A stretch of DNA of 64,000 nucleotides, taken from contig NZ_RAQQ01000021.1 in the NCBI RefSeq assembly GCF_003610785.1, positions 1 to 64,000 of the forward strand. The letters run 5' to 3'. Position 1 is the stretch's first letter, and every line of letters begins with the position of its first letter. The position numbers were made by a program, and so were the translations under genes. The stretch comes from Micromonospora globbae. Its GTDB lineage: Bacteria > Actinomycetota > Actinomycetes > Mycobacteriales > Micromonosporaceae. The notes below the pieces were generated by a model that had not been told where the DNA came from, searched no databases, and saw only the letters and a program-made list of their open reading frames with translations. Positions 51,735-61,496 of the stretch are shown here, piece after piece.

Positions 51735-53312
51735 ATGGCTGCGCATGTGGTGACGGTCAACGAGGTGCTCGACGGTCATGTGGCGTTGGATATCCAGTGC
51801 CTGGACCGCATCTACCTCAACGCGTACGTGCCGAAGTTGCAGACCAGCTCGCAGGTCGTGGCGTTCCTGTCCGGACACCTCGGGTTCCCGTTCCCCAGCC
51901 CGGCGCTGTTCAACCAGATCGGGCAGCGGTTCCGCCGGGCGGTGGCCTCCTACGCCGAGGCCAACGACATCCCGTGGGTCAGGTTCGGCAAGGGAGACGA
52001 CAAGCTCGCGGTGATGCGTCCCTACCTTGCCCGCCAGGCTGCCACCGGCCGGTTCGGGGTGGCCGCGGTCGGGGTGGCGCAGGAGTTCCAACGGGTGTGA
52101 GCCGCCCTGGAGGGCACAACCTCCACCGGCACGCCGCAGTGGTCGTTCTACAAGGCCGACCGCAGGGTGACCTGCTACTACTTCTACCTGTGGGACGACG
52201 ACTTCGGACCCGCGTTCGTCAAGGTGTGCGCCTACTTCCCCTACCCGGGCAAGATCTGGATCAACGGGCACGAGTGGGCCAAACGCCAAGCCAGCAAAGC
52301 CGGCATCGGGTTCACCGAACTGTCCAACGGGTTCGCCGCCTGCGACCAACCCCAAGCGTTGCAGGACATCTGCGACCGACTCGGCCCCGGCACCATCAAC
52401 GTCTTCGTGCAACGCTGGCTGGCCCGGCTGCCACTGCCGTTCGGAGACGCCGACCGGGACGCCGGCTACTGGTGGGAGACCTCCATGCGCCAAGTCGAGG
52501 TCTCCCGCACCATCGTGTTCGACGCCCCCCGCCACGCCCGCGGCTTCTTCGAAGCCCTCATCGCCGACAACCTCGACCTCGGCCGACCCCACAACGTCGA
52601 AATCATCTTCGGCCGCCGGATACGCCGCGACACCCTCGGCACCTTCCGCACCGCCATCGACCGCCGCGACAACGGCGGCGTCCTGCTCAACGTCTTCTAC
52701 CGGCACTCCCGCATCAAGCAGTACCTCAAAGACGGCCGCGCCATACGCATCGAAACCGTCATCAACACCCCCCGCGACCTGGACTGCCAAGCCCGCCTGC
52801 ACAACCTCGACGACCTGCAGACCAAGGCCCGTGCCTGCAACCGGCGGATCCTGGATGCTGAACGTGTCGGTCAGAGCTGCGTCCTCGCGAGTCCAGCCTT
52901 CGAGCGGATCGCGCACCCCACCGTTGACCCGGCGGGTGGCAGGACCCCAGCCCTACGGTTCGGCGATCCTCGGGTCATGGCCCTGACCGGCGCCCTCTGC
53001 CACACGCTGCTCGCCGCAACCGGCAAGAACCTACGCGTCTTGATCGCCGGGCTGCTCGGCAGCGACTACCGCCCCAACCAGATGGCCTACGACCTACGCC
53101 GACTCCGACTCAACGGCCTCATCCGCCGGCTACCCCGCTCCAACCGCTACATGCTCACCGACGACGGCATCCGCATCGCCATCTTCTACACCAAGATCTA
53201 CAACCGGCTCCTGGTCCCGCTCACCGCCGCCGACCAGCCCCAAGCCCCACCAGCCCAACGAGCCGCGCTGACCACCATCACCCGCCACGTCGACGACTAC
53301 GCAACCCGGGCC
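51735..53312 (+). pseudogene. Conserved actinobacterial gene interrupted by an in-frame TGA
   Basis: The ATG at 51735 follows GGAGG. The protein begins AAHVVTVNEVLDGHVALDIQ and runs to AQEFQRV, then TGA at 52098-52100. The same frame continues as AALEGTTSTGTPQWSFYKAD, YYFYLWDDDFGPAFVKVCAYF and NGHEWAKRQASKAGIGFTEL. It ends with a winged-helix-like C-terminus (LIRRLPRSNRYMLTDDGIRI). A TGG to TGA change would explain the stop. Beyond about 53312 the frame enters the opposite-strand primase gene and the natural end is missing. I recognise it as a widespread actinobacterial family without known function. Confidence 0.75.
53284..53312 (+). repeat. 29-bp direct repeat, right copy
   Basis: It pairs with 50748-50776 (one mismatch). 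Homology to the interrupted gene stops right after it, and the 3' flank is the end of the primase gene. This marks a recombination junction. Confidence 0.8.
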
Positions 53313-53318
53313 TGCACG

Positions 53319-54461
53319 TCAAGCCGTACCTGGCTGTCCACTGGTGTCGGGCCGCAGGTGGTGTATCACCTGTTCCAGGTGCGCGAGTGCGGCGATCGCG
53401 ACAGTGTCGACCCCGGCCCCGGTCTGGGCGACGATGCGTCGGGCCACCCGGATTGCCTCATCCGGGCTCGCCGCCTCAAGCAGCAGCGGCACTAGAAGGC
53501 GCACCGCTGCGCACCTGCCGTCGATGTTCTCCAGCAGCCGGGGATGCCGCTCGACGAGCCGAGCGAGGCGGTGGTCGACCACCCTGTCGAGCATGGGTTG
53601 TGCCTGCCGTCGCAGGGCAGCACGCAGCTGGGCCTTGCCGTTGGGGCGACACAGCAGGTCTGCCGGGTCGGCACCGACGCTGAAATCGGCCGCCAGCAGC
53701 GGGCCGAGCGGGCGTGGGTGCCGGAGCAGTTGCCACGCGCGGTCCAGCGCAGCGTGGCCCGCCGGGTCCGCATCGAATGCAGCGATCAAGCCCTGCGTGG
53801 CGCCGGGCAGTTGACGCAGGACCGTGGCCTGGGTGTCGGTCAGCGTGGTGCCGCACGGTGCGAGAGCGACCGCTCCGACGCGGCCTGACCAGGAGTAGGA
53901 CAGCCAGACTGCGAGGACGTCGGCGGGCCCTTCGACAAGGACCGGGGTCCATCGTGCGGAGAGCCGGTCCTGTTGCTCCGCGACGCCGAACAGCAGCCGT
54001 CCCTTGTTGTAGATCGGCGTCTGGGGACTGTTGATGTACTTGGGGACGTCGTCGCGGGTGCCGGGGCTGGATCGGCCGAGGAACGCTACGGCGTGCCCGG
54101 CCGGGTCACGGACCGGGAACATGATCCGGTCCCGGAACATGTCGATGAGTCGGTCCGGGTCGTCGCGGGTCCGGATCGCCAATCCCGCGTCGACCAGTTC
54201 CTTCGCTGTGAACCCGCTGGCGCGCAGGTGGCGTGTCAGCGGGTTCCAGCCGGGCGGGGCGTATCCGATCCGCCAGGGCCACTCCCGTTGCACGAGGACA
54301 CCGAGTCCGCGCCCGGCGAGGTAGGCCCGGGGGCCGTCGGCGCGTTCGAGCTGGACGCGGTAGTACACCACCGCGGCGTCGATGGCCGCCAGCAGCCGCC
54401 GGGGCTCGACGCCGGTGCCGCGTACCGGTGGCGTCGGGTGATTGAGTCGAGGTGCGCCCAT
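53319..54461 (-). CDS. TOPRIM primase-like protein (no zinc finger)
   Basis: The 380-aa protein has a DnaG-like catalytic core: LERADGPRAYLAGRGLGV, IGYAPPGW, DMFRDRIMFPVRDPAGHAVAFLGR (read in parts), KYINSPQTPIYNKGRLLFG, TOPRIM VLVEGPADVLAVW and FDADPAGHAAL. The CHC2 zinc finger of cellular DnaG is absent. It is the last gene of the T4SS operon, 27 bp after the VirD4-like gene. It probably primes replication of the transferred strand in the recipient. Confidence 0.85.
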   Translation of the reverse strand: MGAPRLNHPTPPVRGTGVEPRRLLAAIDAAVVYYRVQLERADGPRAYLAGRGLGVLVQREWPWRIGYAPPGWNPLTRHLRASGFTAKELVDAGLAIRTRDDPDRLIDMFRDRIMFPVRDPAGHAVAFLGRSSPGTRDDVPKYINSPQTPIYNKGRLLFGVAEQQDRLSARWTPVLVEGPADVLAVWLSYSWSGRVGAVALAPCGTTLTDTQATVLRQLPGATQGLIAAFDADPAGHAALDRAWQLLRHPRPLGPLLAADFSVGADPADLLCRPNGKAQLRAALRRQAQPMLDRVVDHRLARLVERHPRLLENIDGRCAAVRLLVPLLLEAASPDEAIRVARRIVAQTGAGVDTVAIAALAHLEQVIHHLRPDTSGQPGTA

Positions 54462-54488
54462 GGCTTACCTCCGATATCCAAGCTAGCT

Positions 54489-56321
54489 TCAGCCGGCAGA
54501 TCCGCGCCAGGAGCGCTGTGCCATGCGATCCCGGCGCGCGGCGCGGGTGCGCTGCGCCTGGCGGGTCATCTCGGCGGTGGAAGCAGCGACGGCCGTTGTG
54601 AGCTGCTCGGCGAGCGGCTCGTCGTACCAGGGCAGCAGGTTGAGCATGGCCACCTTCACGCCGGTGGCGAACAGCAGTGCTGAGCCCTTCGGCAGAGCCC
54701 GGATGTGTGCGGGGTCGAGGATGCGCTGCCGGCGTACCGAGGTCTGGTACGACGTATGCCCCCGTCCGTCGCGCGAATGGGAGGCGACGGTGACGTCGTG
54801 TTCGCCGACGAGTCGGGACAGATCCTCGGCGAACCGCGCGTCGTCGATGCCGGCGCCGACCAGCTTGACCGTGGCCGCCGACCACAGCGCGTCCATGCCC
54901 TGCTCGCCCCAGACCCGGGTGCCTTGGCGGTAGGACTGCAGGATGGTCAGCGGGATGATCGCCCGGCTGCCGAAGTGGCTGTACAGCTCTGGTAGGTCCG
55001 CGATTTTGCAGATGTTCGCGGCCTCGTCGAGGCATGCGATCAGCGGCGGGTCGAGCCGGCCGCCGTGCGCCTCGGCGACCGCAACGGCGGCGCGCAGCAC
55101 CTGGTCGGTCAGGCCCGCGACCAGCGGGGCGGCCGCACCCGCGCCGTCTTTGGACATCAGGTAGAGGGTGTCGGTGCTCTCGACGAACGTCTCGACGTCA
55201 AGTGCCGGCAGCGGTAGGTCCGGTGGCGTGACCCAGGCCATGATGGTCGGGTTGGCGAGGCATGCTGCGGCGGTGCGGGCTGTCTCGTAGAGCCCTTCGC
55301 GGGTTTCGGGGGCGCCGGCTTGGCGGCCGGACATGGCCCGCGCGGAGGCGCCGAACCCATGGTTCTTGAGGATCGCCGCCGGTTCGCGGGACGTGGAATC
55401 TGACAGCCACGCCTGCACCGTGGCCAGCGTGCGACCCTCCAGGGCTGCGGCCAGGATGAGCGAGGTGAGCAGGTCCAAGGCTCCCTGGATCCAGAAGTCG
55501 TCGCTGCCCTGGGAGTTGCGGACCTGCTGGACGAAGTGGTTGGCCAGTCGGTGGGCGTCCTCGACGTCCTCCACGGCGGCGAGCGGGTTCCACCACCAGC
55601 CTTGCGGTACGTGGGCGATGGATTGCGGGTCGAACACCCACACGGTGCCGTGCTCGGCCCGGACGGCCGCCGTGGTGGCCCACAGGTCGGGCTTGTTGCT
55701 GGTAGCCAAGGCAGCCCCGGGCGCGTTGAGGATGGACTGCACGGCCAGGGCGGTCGTCTTGCCGGCGCGTGGAGCCATCACCGCGAGGATGACGTCCTCC
55801 CAGGAGGAGTAGAGCCGGGGACCCGAGCCGCGGCGCCGCCGGTGCTCGCCGAGCAGCACCCCGGCCGACGCGGCCGGGATGTCCTTGACCGGGAGGTTGG
55901 CCAGGGCGCGGCGCAGCCGGCGGGCCTTGGCCGCCACGGCGGGCAGCGCCATCGGTCGTACGTCGGCCGGCCCGGCCAGCGACGGCAGCGGATCCTCCGC
56001 ATCGGGCTTGCGCCCCTGCCACCAGGCTGCGGCGAGCGTGACCAGGCCGACCAGGGTCAGCAGCAGTACGGCGTAGACGACCCCGACGGTGCTCGGGGAA
56101 ACCCCGGGCCACAGCGCCGGCCAGTCAGCGCGCAGCAGCCGTTCCAGGTACAGCGAGCCGAAGCCCGGCCCGGCCCGATGCCGGACCACGGTGGCGACGA
56201 TGCGTCCGGCCAGCCAGGATAGCCACAGCAGGGCAAAGACCGCCCACACCAGCCCGAGCATCAGGAAAGGCGTGAGGGGGCCGCCGGCGGTGCCGCGCGG
56301 CTCAACAGGCCGGGTGTTCAC
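54489..56321 (-). CDS. VirD4/TraG-like coupling protein
   Basis: The protein is 610 aa from the GTG at 56321, overlapping the VirB4-like stop. Two N-terminal membrane helices (about 16-45 and 78-100) are followed by an ATPase domain with Walker A MAPRAGKTT (182-190), FDPQSIAHVP and Walker B PLIACLDEAANI. The C-terminal part DAARF..LSRLVGEHDVTV is typical of actinobacterial TraG-like proteins. It brings the relaxase-DNA complex to the secretion channel. Confidence 0.9.
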   Translation of the reverse strand: MNTRPVEPRGTAGGPLTPFLMLGLVWAVFALLWLSWLAGRIVATVVRHRAGPGFGSLYLERLLRADWPALWPGVSPSTVGVVYAVLLLTLVGLVTLAAAWWQGRKPDAEDPLPSLAGPADVRPMALPAVAAKARRLRRALANLPVKDIPAASAGVLLGEHRRRRGSGPRLYSSWEDVILAVMAPRAGKTTALAVQSILNAPGAALATSNKPDLWATTAAVRAEHGTVWVFDPQSIAHVPQGWWWNPLAAVEDVEDAHRLANHFVQQVRNSQGSDDFWIQGALDLLTSLILAAALEGRTLATVQAWLSDSTSREPAAILKNHGFGASARAMSGRQAGAPETREGLYETARTAAACLANPTIMAWVTPPDLPLPALDVETFVESTDTLYLMSKDGAGAAAPLVAGLTDQVLRAAVAVAEAHGGRLDPPLIACLDEAANICKIADLPELYSHFGSRAIIPLTILQSYRQGTRVWGEQGMDALWSAATVKLVGAGIDDARFAEDLSRLVGEHDVTVASHSRDGRGHTSYQTSVRRQRILDPAHIRALPKGSALLFATGVKVAMLNLLPWYDEPLAEQLTTAVAASTAEMTRQAQRTRAARRDRMAQRSWRGSAG

Positions 56322-57760
56322 GACTGGGCCTGCCGGATCGCCGTGTCGGTGTCGTAGAGCTCCCACTCGTCGCCGACCAAGGTCAGCGACACCGGGAGCC
56401 CGTTGCGTTCACCGGTCTTGATCAGGTACTTGCCTCGGCCCGGATGTACGGAGCCGGTGAACCAGGCTTCGGGCGCGGCCCAGGACGCCACCAGTTCCCG
56501 CTCGGGCCCGGACAGTTTGATCACCTCGTTGACGCGGGTCAGCTCCCGAGGCGGCAGCCCGGCGAGGATCTTGATGGCGGACCGTTCGATGAATCCCTGC
56601 GCCTTGGCCCGGTCCTCGGGTGTGGGTAGTGCGTCGAGGTCGGCCAGGGAGTGGGTGACCATGACGCTGGCCATGCCTCGCTGTCGGTTGAGTCGGGTGA
56701 GCGCATCGGCGTGCTCGACCAGGCCGGACGCGCCCCGCAGGGCTCGCCACAGCTCGTCCGTCACGCCGAGGTACTGCCGGCGCGGTGCCAGACCCTGATC
56801 GGCCAGCACGGAGGCGGCGTCGACCATGCCGAAGCCGTACGCCCAGGTGCACAGCATCGCGGCGGCCACCAGCTGGTCACCGGCGGCGGCGACCTGGGAG
56901 ATGTCAACGCTGACGGCCGGGGCGTCCAAGTCGAGGGGCTTGGTCGTTGGGCCGTCGAACACTCCGCGCAGACTGCCCTCGCACAGCAGCGCCAGGGTCG
57001 GCACCAGCTGGTCGACGCGGCGGCGGTACTCGCCGTCGGTGCGGGCCCGGGCCGCGGTTAGGAGCTCGTCGGTGCCGGCTTCGACCAGGCGCAGTACGTC
57101 GGGCACTGTCGGATCCTGGTCGAGCCGTTCGGCGAGCACGTCGATCGCCCGCCCGAGGATGATCTCCTCGGTGTTGTTCAGCGCCTGGCCGCGTACCAGG
57201 GCGCACAGGGCCAGTAGCAGGGACATGCGTCGGCCGCGGATTTCCAGGCGTAGCTGCCGGGCGTCGGTGCTGCCCATTCGGGCGAGCGCGCTGCCCAGCG
57301 GGCCGGAGTCCAGCGGGTTGAGTCGGTCCAGGCCTCGGCCGATCCGGATGACCTGCCCGCCAAGGTGCTCGACGAGTCGGGTGTAGTCGGGCTTGGTGTC
57401 GCCGAGGATGAGGGCGCTGGTGCCGAATCCGGTCATGCCGGTGATGAGCCGTTTGACGACCGTGGACTTGCCGACGCCGGGCTGGCCGAGGACGAACACG
57501 CCCGGGTTGGTGATCAGCCCTTCGCGTAGCCATTCGAGTGGGTCGAGGCAGACGACTTCGCCCCACAGCATGTGCCGTCCGATCGGCACCCCGATGGTGG
57601 GTGCCCCGGAGCCGGCGACGAACGGGTAGAGGCCGCAGAGCTGGACGGTGGTGCCCTGGTATTCCATGCCGGGGGCGATGTGGCTGGCTCGGCCGGTGCC
57701 GGGGGCGCGTACACCCCATGCCGGCGCCAGCCGGGCCGTGTCGACGGCCGTTGTCTTCAT
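56318..57760 (-). CDS. VirB4-like conjugation ATPase
   Basis: The 480-aa protein has an ATG preceded by AGGAGG. Walker A LGQPGVGKST (91-100), LILGDTKPDYTRLVEHLGGQ and LGVTDELWRAL near the Walker B region match VirB4/TraC-type ATPases of actinobacterial T4SS. The large N-terminal domain of VirB4 is absent; that part is supplied by the preceding SCO6880-type protein. It powers assembly and substrate transfer at the inner membrane. Confidence 0.87.
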   Translation of the reverse strand: MKTTAVDTARLAPAWGVRAPGTGRASHIAPGMEYQGTTVQLCGLYPFVAGSGAPTIGVPIGRHMLWGEVVCLDPLEWLREGLITNPGVFVLGQPGVGKSTVVKRLITGMTGFGTSALILGDTKPDYTRLVEHLGGQVIRIGRGLDRLNPLDSGPLGSALARMGSTDARQLRLEIRGRRMSLLLALCALVRGQALNNTEEIILGRAIDVLAERLDQDPTVPDVLRLVEAGTDELLTAARARTDGEYRRRVDQLVPTLALLCEGSLRGVFDGPTTKPLDLDAPAVSVDISQVAAAGDQLVAAAMLCTWAYGFGMVDAASVLADQGLAPRRQYLGVTDELWRALRGASGLVEHADALTRLNRQRGMASVMVTHSLADLDALPTPEDRAKAQGFIERSAIKILAGLPPRELTRVNEVIKLSGPERELVASWAAPEAWFTGSVHPGRGKYLIKTGERNGLPVSLTLVGDEWELYDTDTAIRQAQS

Positions 57761-57781
57761 CGGTTCCTCCTGGTCACGGGC

Positions 57782-59269
57782 TCAGCGGGGCCAGTGGCGG
57801 ACCAGCTGCGGCGGGCAGACGCCGCAGGGCAGGGTGGTCGCAAAGCCGGCGGCCTGGCTGGCGCGCAGCTGCCGCAGCCGGATCTTGGCCACGTCGGCGC
57901 GGGACTCGACGTCGGCGATCGCCCGGCCCAGGTCCTCGGCGGTGAGGACGGTGGTGGTGACGAACAGCGACATCAGGCCCACCCCTCCGCCGGTCGCTTC
58001 CTCTCGGGCGGCCTGCAGAGCTCGTTCCCGGTCGGCGTGGTCGCGGGCGGACTCGTCGCGTTTCTGCGCCCGGTTGTAGGCCGCGCGGAACGCCGCAGCG
58101 TTGACCTCGCTCTCGACGATCCGCGCGGCCTCTCCGGCGGGGAAGGGGCGGTAGAGCAGCGACACCCGCTTGGGGTACGGACCGGGGGCGAGCAGGCGGG
58201 CCAGGACGTCGGCGTGCACGTGCTGGCGCGGTGCCTCGTGCCACGCCCACGACACCGACGTGCCGGAGTCGTGTACGTACCGGTCGAGGTGCTCCTCGGC
58301 CATCACCGGCCCGGCGGTTTCCCAGTCCACCCACCGACTCAGGTCGAGTCCGGGGGTCGCGGCCAGCCGGGCCACGTCACCCCGGCTGGCCGGGTCGAAG
58401 GCCGTACGGACGATGGCCGAGACGTTGTCCGCGCTGGCCCGGCCGAGGACGGTCAGGCCGCAGCTGCCCAGCGAGTCCTGCAGGCCGGGCAGCGTGCGGC
58501 TGATTTCGTCCAGGGCCTCGTCGAGGTTCCCGGGCTTGCTGGGTGAGGCGCCGGGCTTGAAGGTCACCGAGACCCGGGTCTCCACGTCCGCGGCGGCCGC
58601 GGGGGACACCTCCACCAGCCGTTGCAGCACCCGCCGCGCCGAGGCGGGCCCGTGGGGCACGATTCGCCGGCTGACGTGGTCGGCCAGCCGCGAGCCGGGA
58701 TCGGGTGCGGTGTCCACGGTGACCGTGACGTGGTCGACGATCGGCAGGTAGCCCAGGTTGGCCAGCCAGCCGCCCCAGTTGGCCACCCACGCCGCGCTGG
58801 CGTCCGGGTCGGCCAACCAGGTCGAGGTGGCCGCGCAGCGCAGCGTCACCGTCAGAGTGCTCAGCCGCTGGTTGTAGACCACCCCGTAGCCGCCGCTGTC
58901 GTCATCGACTGTCAGCAGGGTGGTGGGCGCGAGCACGCCCGGCAGCTGCCAAGCGTGCTCGCCGGTCACCATCACGCCGGAGCGGTAGGAGGTGTAACCA
59001 CGGCTGGTGCCGATCAGCCACCGCACCCGCTGCGCGATGCCCGCCGACAGGGGAACTCCGTCCCAGCGCACGACCAGCAGGGCCACGAGCAGCACACACG
59101 GCCCGGCGGACACGGCCAGTGCTCGCAGGCCCATTGACCCGGAGATGATCAGTACGGTGATCGTGGCGAGGACGACGAAGGTCTGCGCCGGTCCGAGGCC
59201 GAACAGTCCCATGCCGCGCGCTCGCCGCCAGCCGCCGTAGGTGCGTACCTGTGCCTGTTCGCTGCTCAC
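57782..59269 (-). CDS. SCO6880-family T4SS protein
   Basis: The 495-aa GTG-start protein has two N-terminal helices (TFVVLATITVLIISGS, VSAGPCVLLVALLVVRW). A long domain follows, with YTSYRSGVMVTGEHAWQLPG, LTVTLRCAATSTWLADPDA, KRVSLLYRPFPAGEAARIVE and a C-terminal helical hairpin ending SRADVAKIRLRQLR. This is the SCO6880 family, found just upstream of VirB4-like ATPases in actinobacteria and equivalent to the VirB4 N-terminal half or a PrgI fusion. It overlaps the TrbL-like gene by 4 bp. Confidence 0.85.
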   Translation of the reverse strand: MSSEQAQVRTYGGWRRARGMGLFGLGPAQTFVVLATITVLIISGSMGLRALAVSAGPCVLLVALLVVRWDGVPLSAGIAQRVRWLIGTSRGYTSYRSGVMVTGEHAWQLPGVLAPTTLLTVDDDSGGYGVVYNQRLSTLTVTLRCAATSTWLADPDASAAWVANWGGWLANLGYLPIVDHVTVTVDTAPDPGSRLADHVSRRIVPHGPASARRVLQRLVEVSPAAAADVETRVSVTFKPGASPSKPGNLDEALDEISRTLPGLQDSLGSCGLTVLGRASADNVSAIVRTAFDPASRGDVARLAATPGLDLSRWVDWETAGPVMAEEHLDRYVHDSGTSVSWAWHEAPRQHVHADVLARLLAPGPYPKRVSLLYRPFPAGEAARIVESEVNAAAFRAAYNRAQKRDESARDHADRERALQAAREEATGGGVGLMSLFVTTTVLTAEDLGRAIADVESRADVAKIRLRQLRASQAAGFATTLPCGVCPPQLVRHWPR

Positions 59270-60735
59270 GACGGCGAGCTCCCCTCCTGCATCGCGGAGC
59301 TGGCGGTGTTCGCGCCCGCCTTTGCTGCCGTCACCCCGGCCTGGGCGACCAGCGCGGCACCGATGACCACGGGTGCCGCCGGGCCGGTCGCAGCCCCGGC
59401 GGCACCGGCGGCCGCCGTCCCGCCGCCGGCCGCAGCGCCGCCGGCGCCAGCCCCACCGGCTGCCGCCCCGGCGGACGCGGTGGCTCCGGTGCCGGCCGGC
59501 ACGGTGGTGGTTGGCGTTACCGGTCCCGCCGGACCGCTCGCGGTGGCGCTGCCGTTGACGACCTTCGGGGCGTTGCCGGTAGCGCTTCCCGCGCCGCCCG
59601 TCGGGGGCGGCGTCGTCGGGGTCGGCATCGCTCCGGTTGGGCCGTTACCAGAGGAACCACTGCCGCTACCGGGTCCCTTGGAGTCCATGTAGCGGGCGTG
59701 GTCGCCGGCGCTGTGACCACCGATCGCCCCGCGCATCGACGACGCCGCGTGCAGCCCGGCGGCTGCGCCGGCCCCGGCCATGCCCAAGCCCCCGCCGCCC
59801 GAGGCGATGCTGCCGGTGAAGATCGTGAAGAACTTCATCAGCGCCGGCAGGGCGATGATCGACAGGGCCAGCATGCCGAGGCCCATCAGCCAGTCCCGGC
59901 CGTTACCGCGCATCATCACGAACGAGGTGGCGTACACCGACACCGCCGCCGGCTTGTACAGGGCCAAGGCCAAGGACCAGCCGAGGGTCTTCTGGAACAT
60001 CTGGCTGGTGCCCCGGGTGACGGTTCCTACAGCGGCCAGCTGCAGCAGCCCGGCCAGGACGATCACCGAGCCTTCCCGGAAGACCATCAGGATGGTCTGG
60101 ACCACGGCGGCGAGGATGACAACGATGCCAATCAGGATCATCACGAACGGAGCGACCGCAGCGCCCGGCAGCAGCAGCCCGCCGAGCGCCACGCTCATCG
60201 TTTCGTTCGGCGGCTTGTTCGAGTCCTTGAAGATCGCCTCGTTGAGAAGCCACATGGAGTAGCTGTCACCGACCTTGAGGACCAGGTGGGTACCCGCAAC
60301 GCCGATGCTGCCCCACAGCGCGGTATTCCAGATGCCGCGCACCGCTTGCAGAAGCGGCTCGCCCTTGCGGGTGATCACGATGGTGATGCCCTGCCAGATC
60401 AGGCCGCAGACCAGCAGCAGGATCGTGATCGGCAGCATGAAGCCGCGCAGCTGCTGCGCCGGACCGTCAGCGCTGTTGCAGTGGGCGACCCAGTCCGAGG
60501 CCCACCGCCCGGGATCTGAGCCGGTGGTGGGGCACAGGTTGTTCGACGGGATGAGTGTCCAGCTGGTCAGCAGCCGAGCGACCCATTCGATGGCCTCTTT
60601 CACAGCGCCGGCCAGGCCGTCGAGAACCATGTTCACCAGCGAGTCGCGGACCGCCTCGGGGGCGTTGATCCCGTCGACGATGACGCCGGTGCAGGTGGCA
60701 GGGACGAACGGATTACAGAACGGCACGAGAATCAC
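59266..60735 (-). CDS. TrbL/VirB6-like membrane channel protein
   Basis: The 489-aa GTG-start protein has an N-terminal external part with four cysteines (ILVPFCNPFVPATC, NNLCPTTG, AHCNSAD). Six or so membrane helices follow between about 95 and 310 (LPITILLLVCGLIWQGITIV, VAPFVMILIGIVVILAAVV, LGMLALSIIALPALMKFFTI). A long disordered Ala/Gly/Pro tail (about 340-489) completes it. The topology fits VirB6/TrbL inner-membrane channel proteins. It overlaps both neighbours by 4 bp in the T4SS operon. Confidence 0.82.
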   Translation of the reverse strand: MILVPFCNPFVPATCTGVIVDGINAPEAVRDSLVNMVLDGLAGAVKEAIEWVARLLTSWTLIPSNNLCPTTGSDPGRWASDWVAHCNSADGPAQQLRGFMLPITILLLVCGLIWQGITIVITRKGEPLLQAVRGIWNTALWGSIGVAGTHLVLKVGDSYSMWLLNEAIFKDSNKPPNETMSVALGGLLLPGAAVAPFVMILIGIVVILAAVVQTILMVFREGSVIVLAGLLQLAAVGTVTRGTSQMFQKTLGWSLALALYKPAAVSVYATSFVMMRGNGRDWLMGLGMLALSIIALPALMKFFTIFTGSIASGGGGLGMAGAGAAAGLHAASSMRGAIGGHSAGDHARYMDSKGPGSGSGSSGNGPTGAMPTPTTPPPTGGAGSATGNAPKVVNGSATASGPAGPVTPTTTVPAGTGATASAGAAAGGAGAGGAAAGGGTAAAGAAGAATGPAAPVVIGAALVAQAGVTAAKAGANTASSAMQEGSSPS

Positions 60736-61493
60736 CCGCCTGCGGTGAAGGGAAGAAAGGTGGCGATGTCAGCGGCGGACGCTGCGGTGACGGCCCGGTC
60801 GAACGTGCCGCCGGTTGGTGCGAGCAACGCCCAGTCCGAGCCGGTCCAGCGCAGATGTACCTCGGTGCTGGCTATGACCGGGGCACCGGAGGCGCCGGGG
60901 GCTTCGATCAGCAGGCGCAGGGACGCCTCGGCTTCGGTGTAGCTGAGAATCCGGTAGCCCCGCAGGGTGGCATACAGGGTGCCGATGGGCTGCCCGTACG
61001 CCATTCCTGCCTGGAAGCGAAGCGCGTCGTACGCCTGCACGACCTGGACCCGCAGCGCGGGCGCGTCCCGCCCAACTACCTGGGTGCGCAACGCCGGCTC
61101 GAAGACCGCGGGCCCGACCTGCGGATTGACGCGCACGACGATGTGGACGGCGGCGAGGACCGCACCGGCACGGTCGTGCGCGAAACCGCTAGCCAGGCCG
61201 TTCTCGGTTAGACGGGGGCCTGACTGGTTCGAAACAGGCACCGAGACCCCGGCGACGTCGGACCAGTCGAGGTCGGAGGGTAGACCACCGCTGGCGCCGC
61301 CGGCAGCGCCAGCGGTGGTGTCCGTAGCAGCCGGTGCAGCCGGGCGACCTTGCGTGGTGACAGGTCGGCTCGGCCCCGTACCGAACACCACCGCCACGGT
61401 CAGGGCCCCCGCCACCGTCGCTGCGACCAGAAAAATGGCGAGGATGCGGCGACGCGTGTTGTGTCGGGCTCGGGTGATGACGTCGTAGGTCAT
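60732..61493 (-). CDS. VirB8/TcpC-like conjugal transfer protein
   Basis: The 253-aa protein has one N-terminal membrane helix (ILAIFLVAATVAGALTVAVVF), a Pro/Ala/Thr linker and a C-terminal external domain with NTF2-like features (DRAGAVLAAVHIVVRVNP, SYTEAEASLRLLI, STEVHLRWTGSDWALL). TcpC/VirB8 proteins hold the channel together at the membrane. It lies 3 bp after the small membrane protein and overlaps the TrbL-like gene. Confidence 0.8.
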   Translation of the reverse strand: MTYDVITRARHNTRRRILAIFLVAATVAGALTVAVVFGTGPSRPVTTQGRPAAPAATDTTAGAAGGASGGLPSDLDWSDVAGVSVPVSNQSGPRLTENGLASGFAHDRAGAVLAAVHIVVRVNPQVGPAVFEPALRTQVVGRDAPALRVQVVQAYDALRFQAGMAYGQPIGTLYATLRGYRILSYTEAEASLRLLIEAPGASGAPVIASTEVHLRWTGSDWALLAPTGGTFDRAVTAASAADIATFLPFTAGG

Positions 61494-61496
61494 GGC

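Noticed and set aside
52098..52100. TGA as selenocysteine codon
   Set aside because: No hairpin of the expected kind is evident just after it, the family has no known Sec enzyme, and a Trp codon change is simpler.
53313..53495. C-terminal extension of the interrupted gene
   Set aside because: After 53312 the frame is antisense to the primase end and has no similarity to the family's C-terminus.
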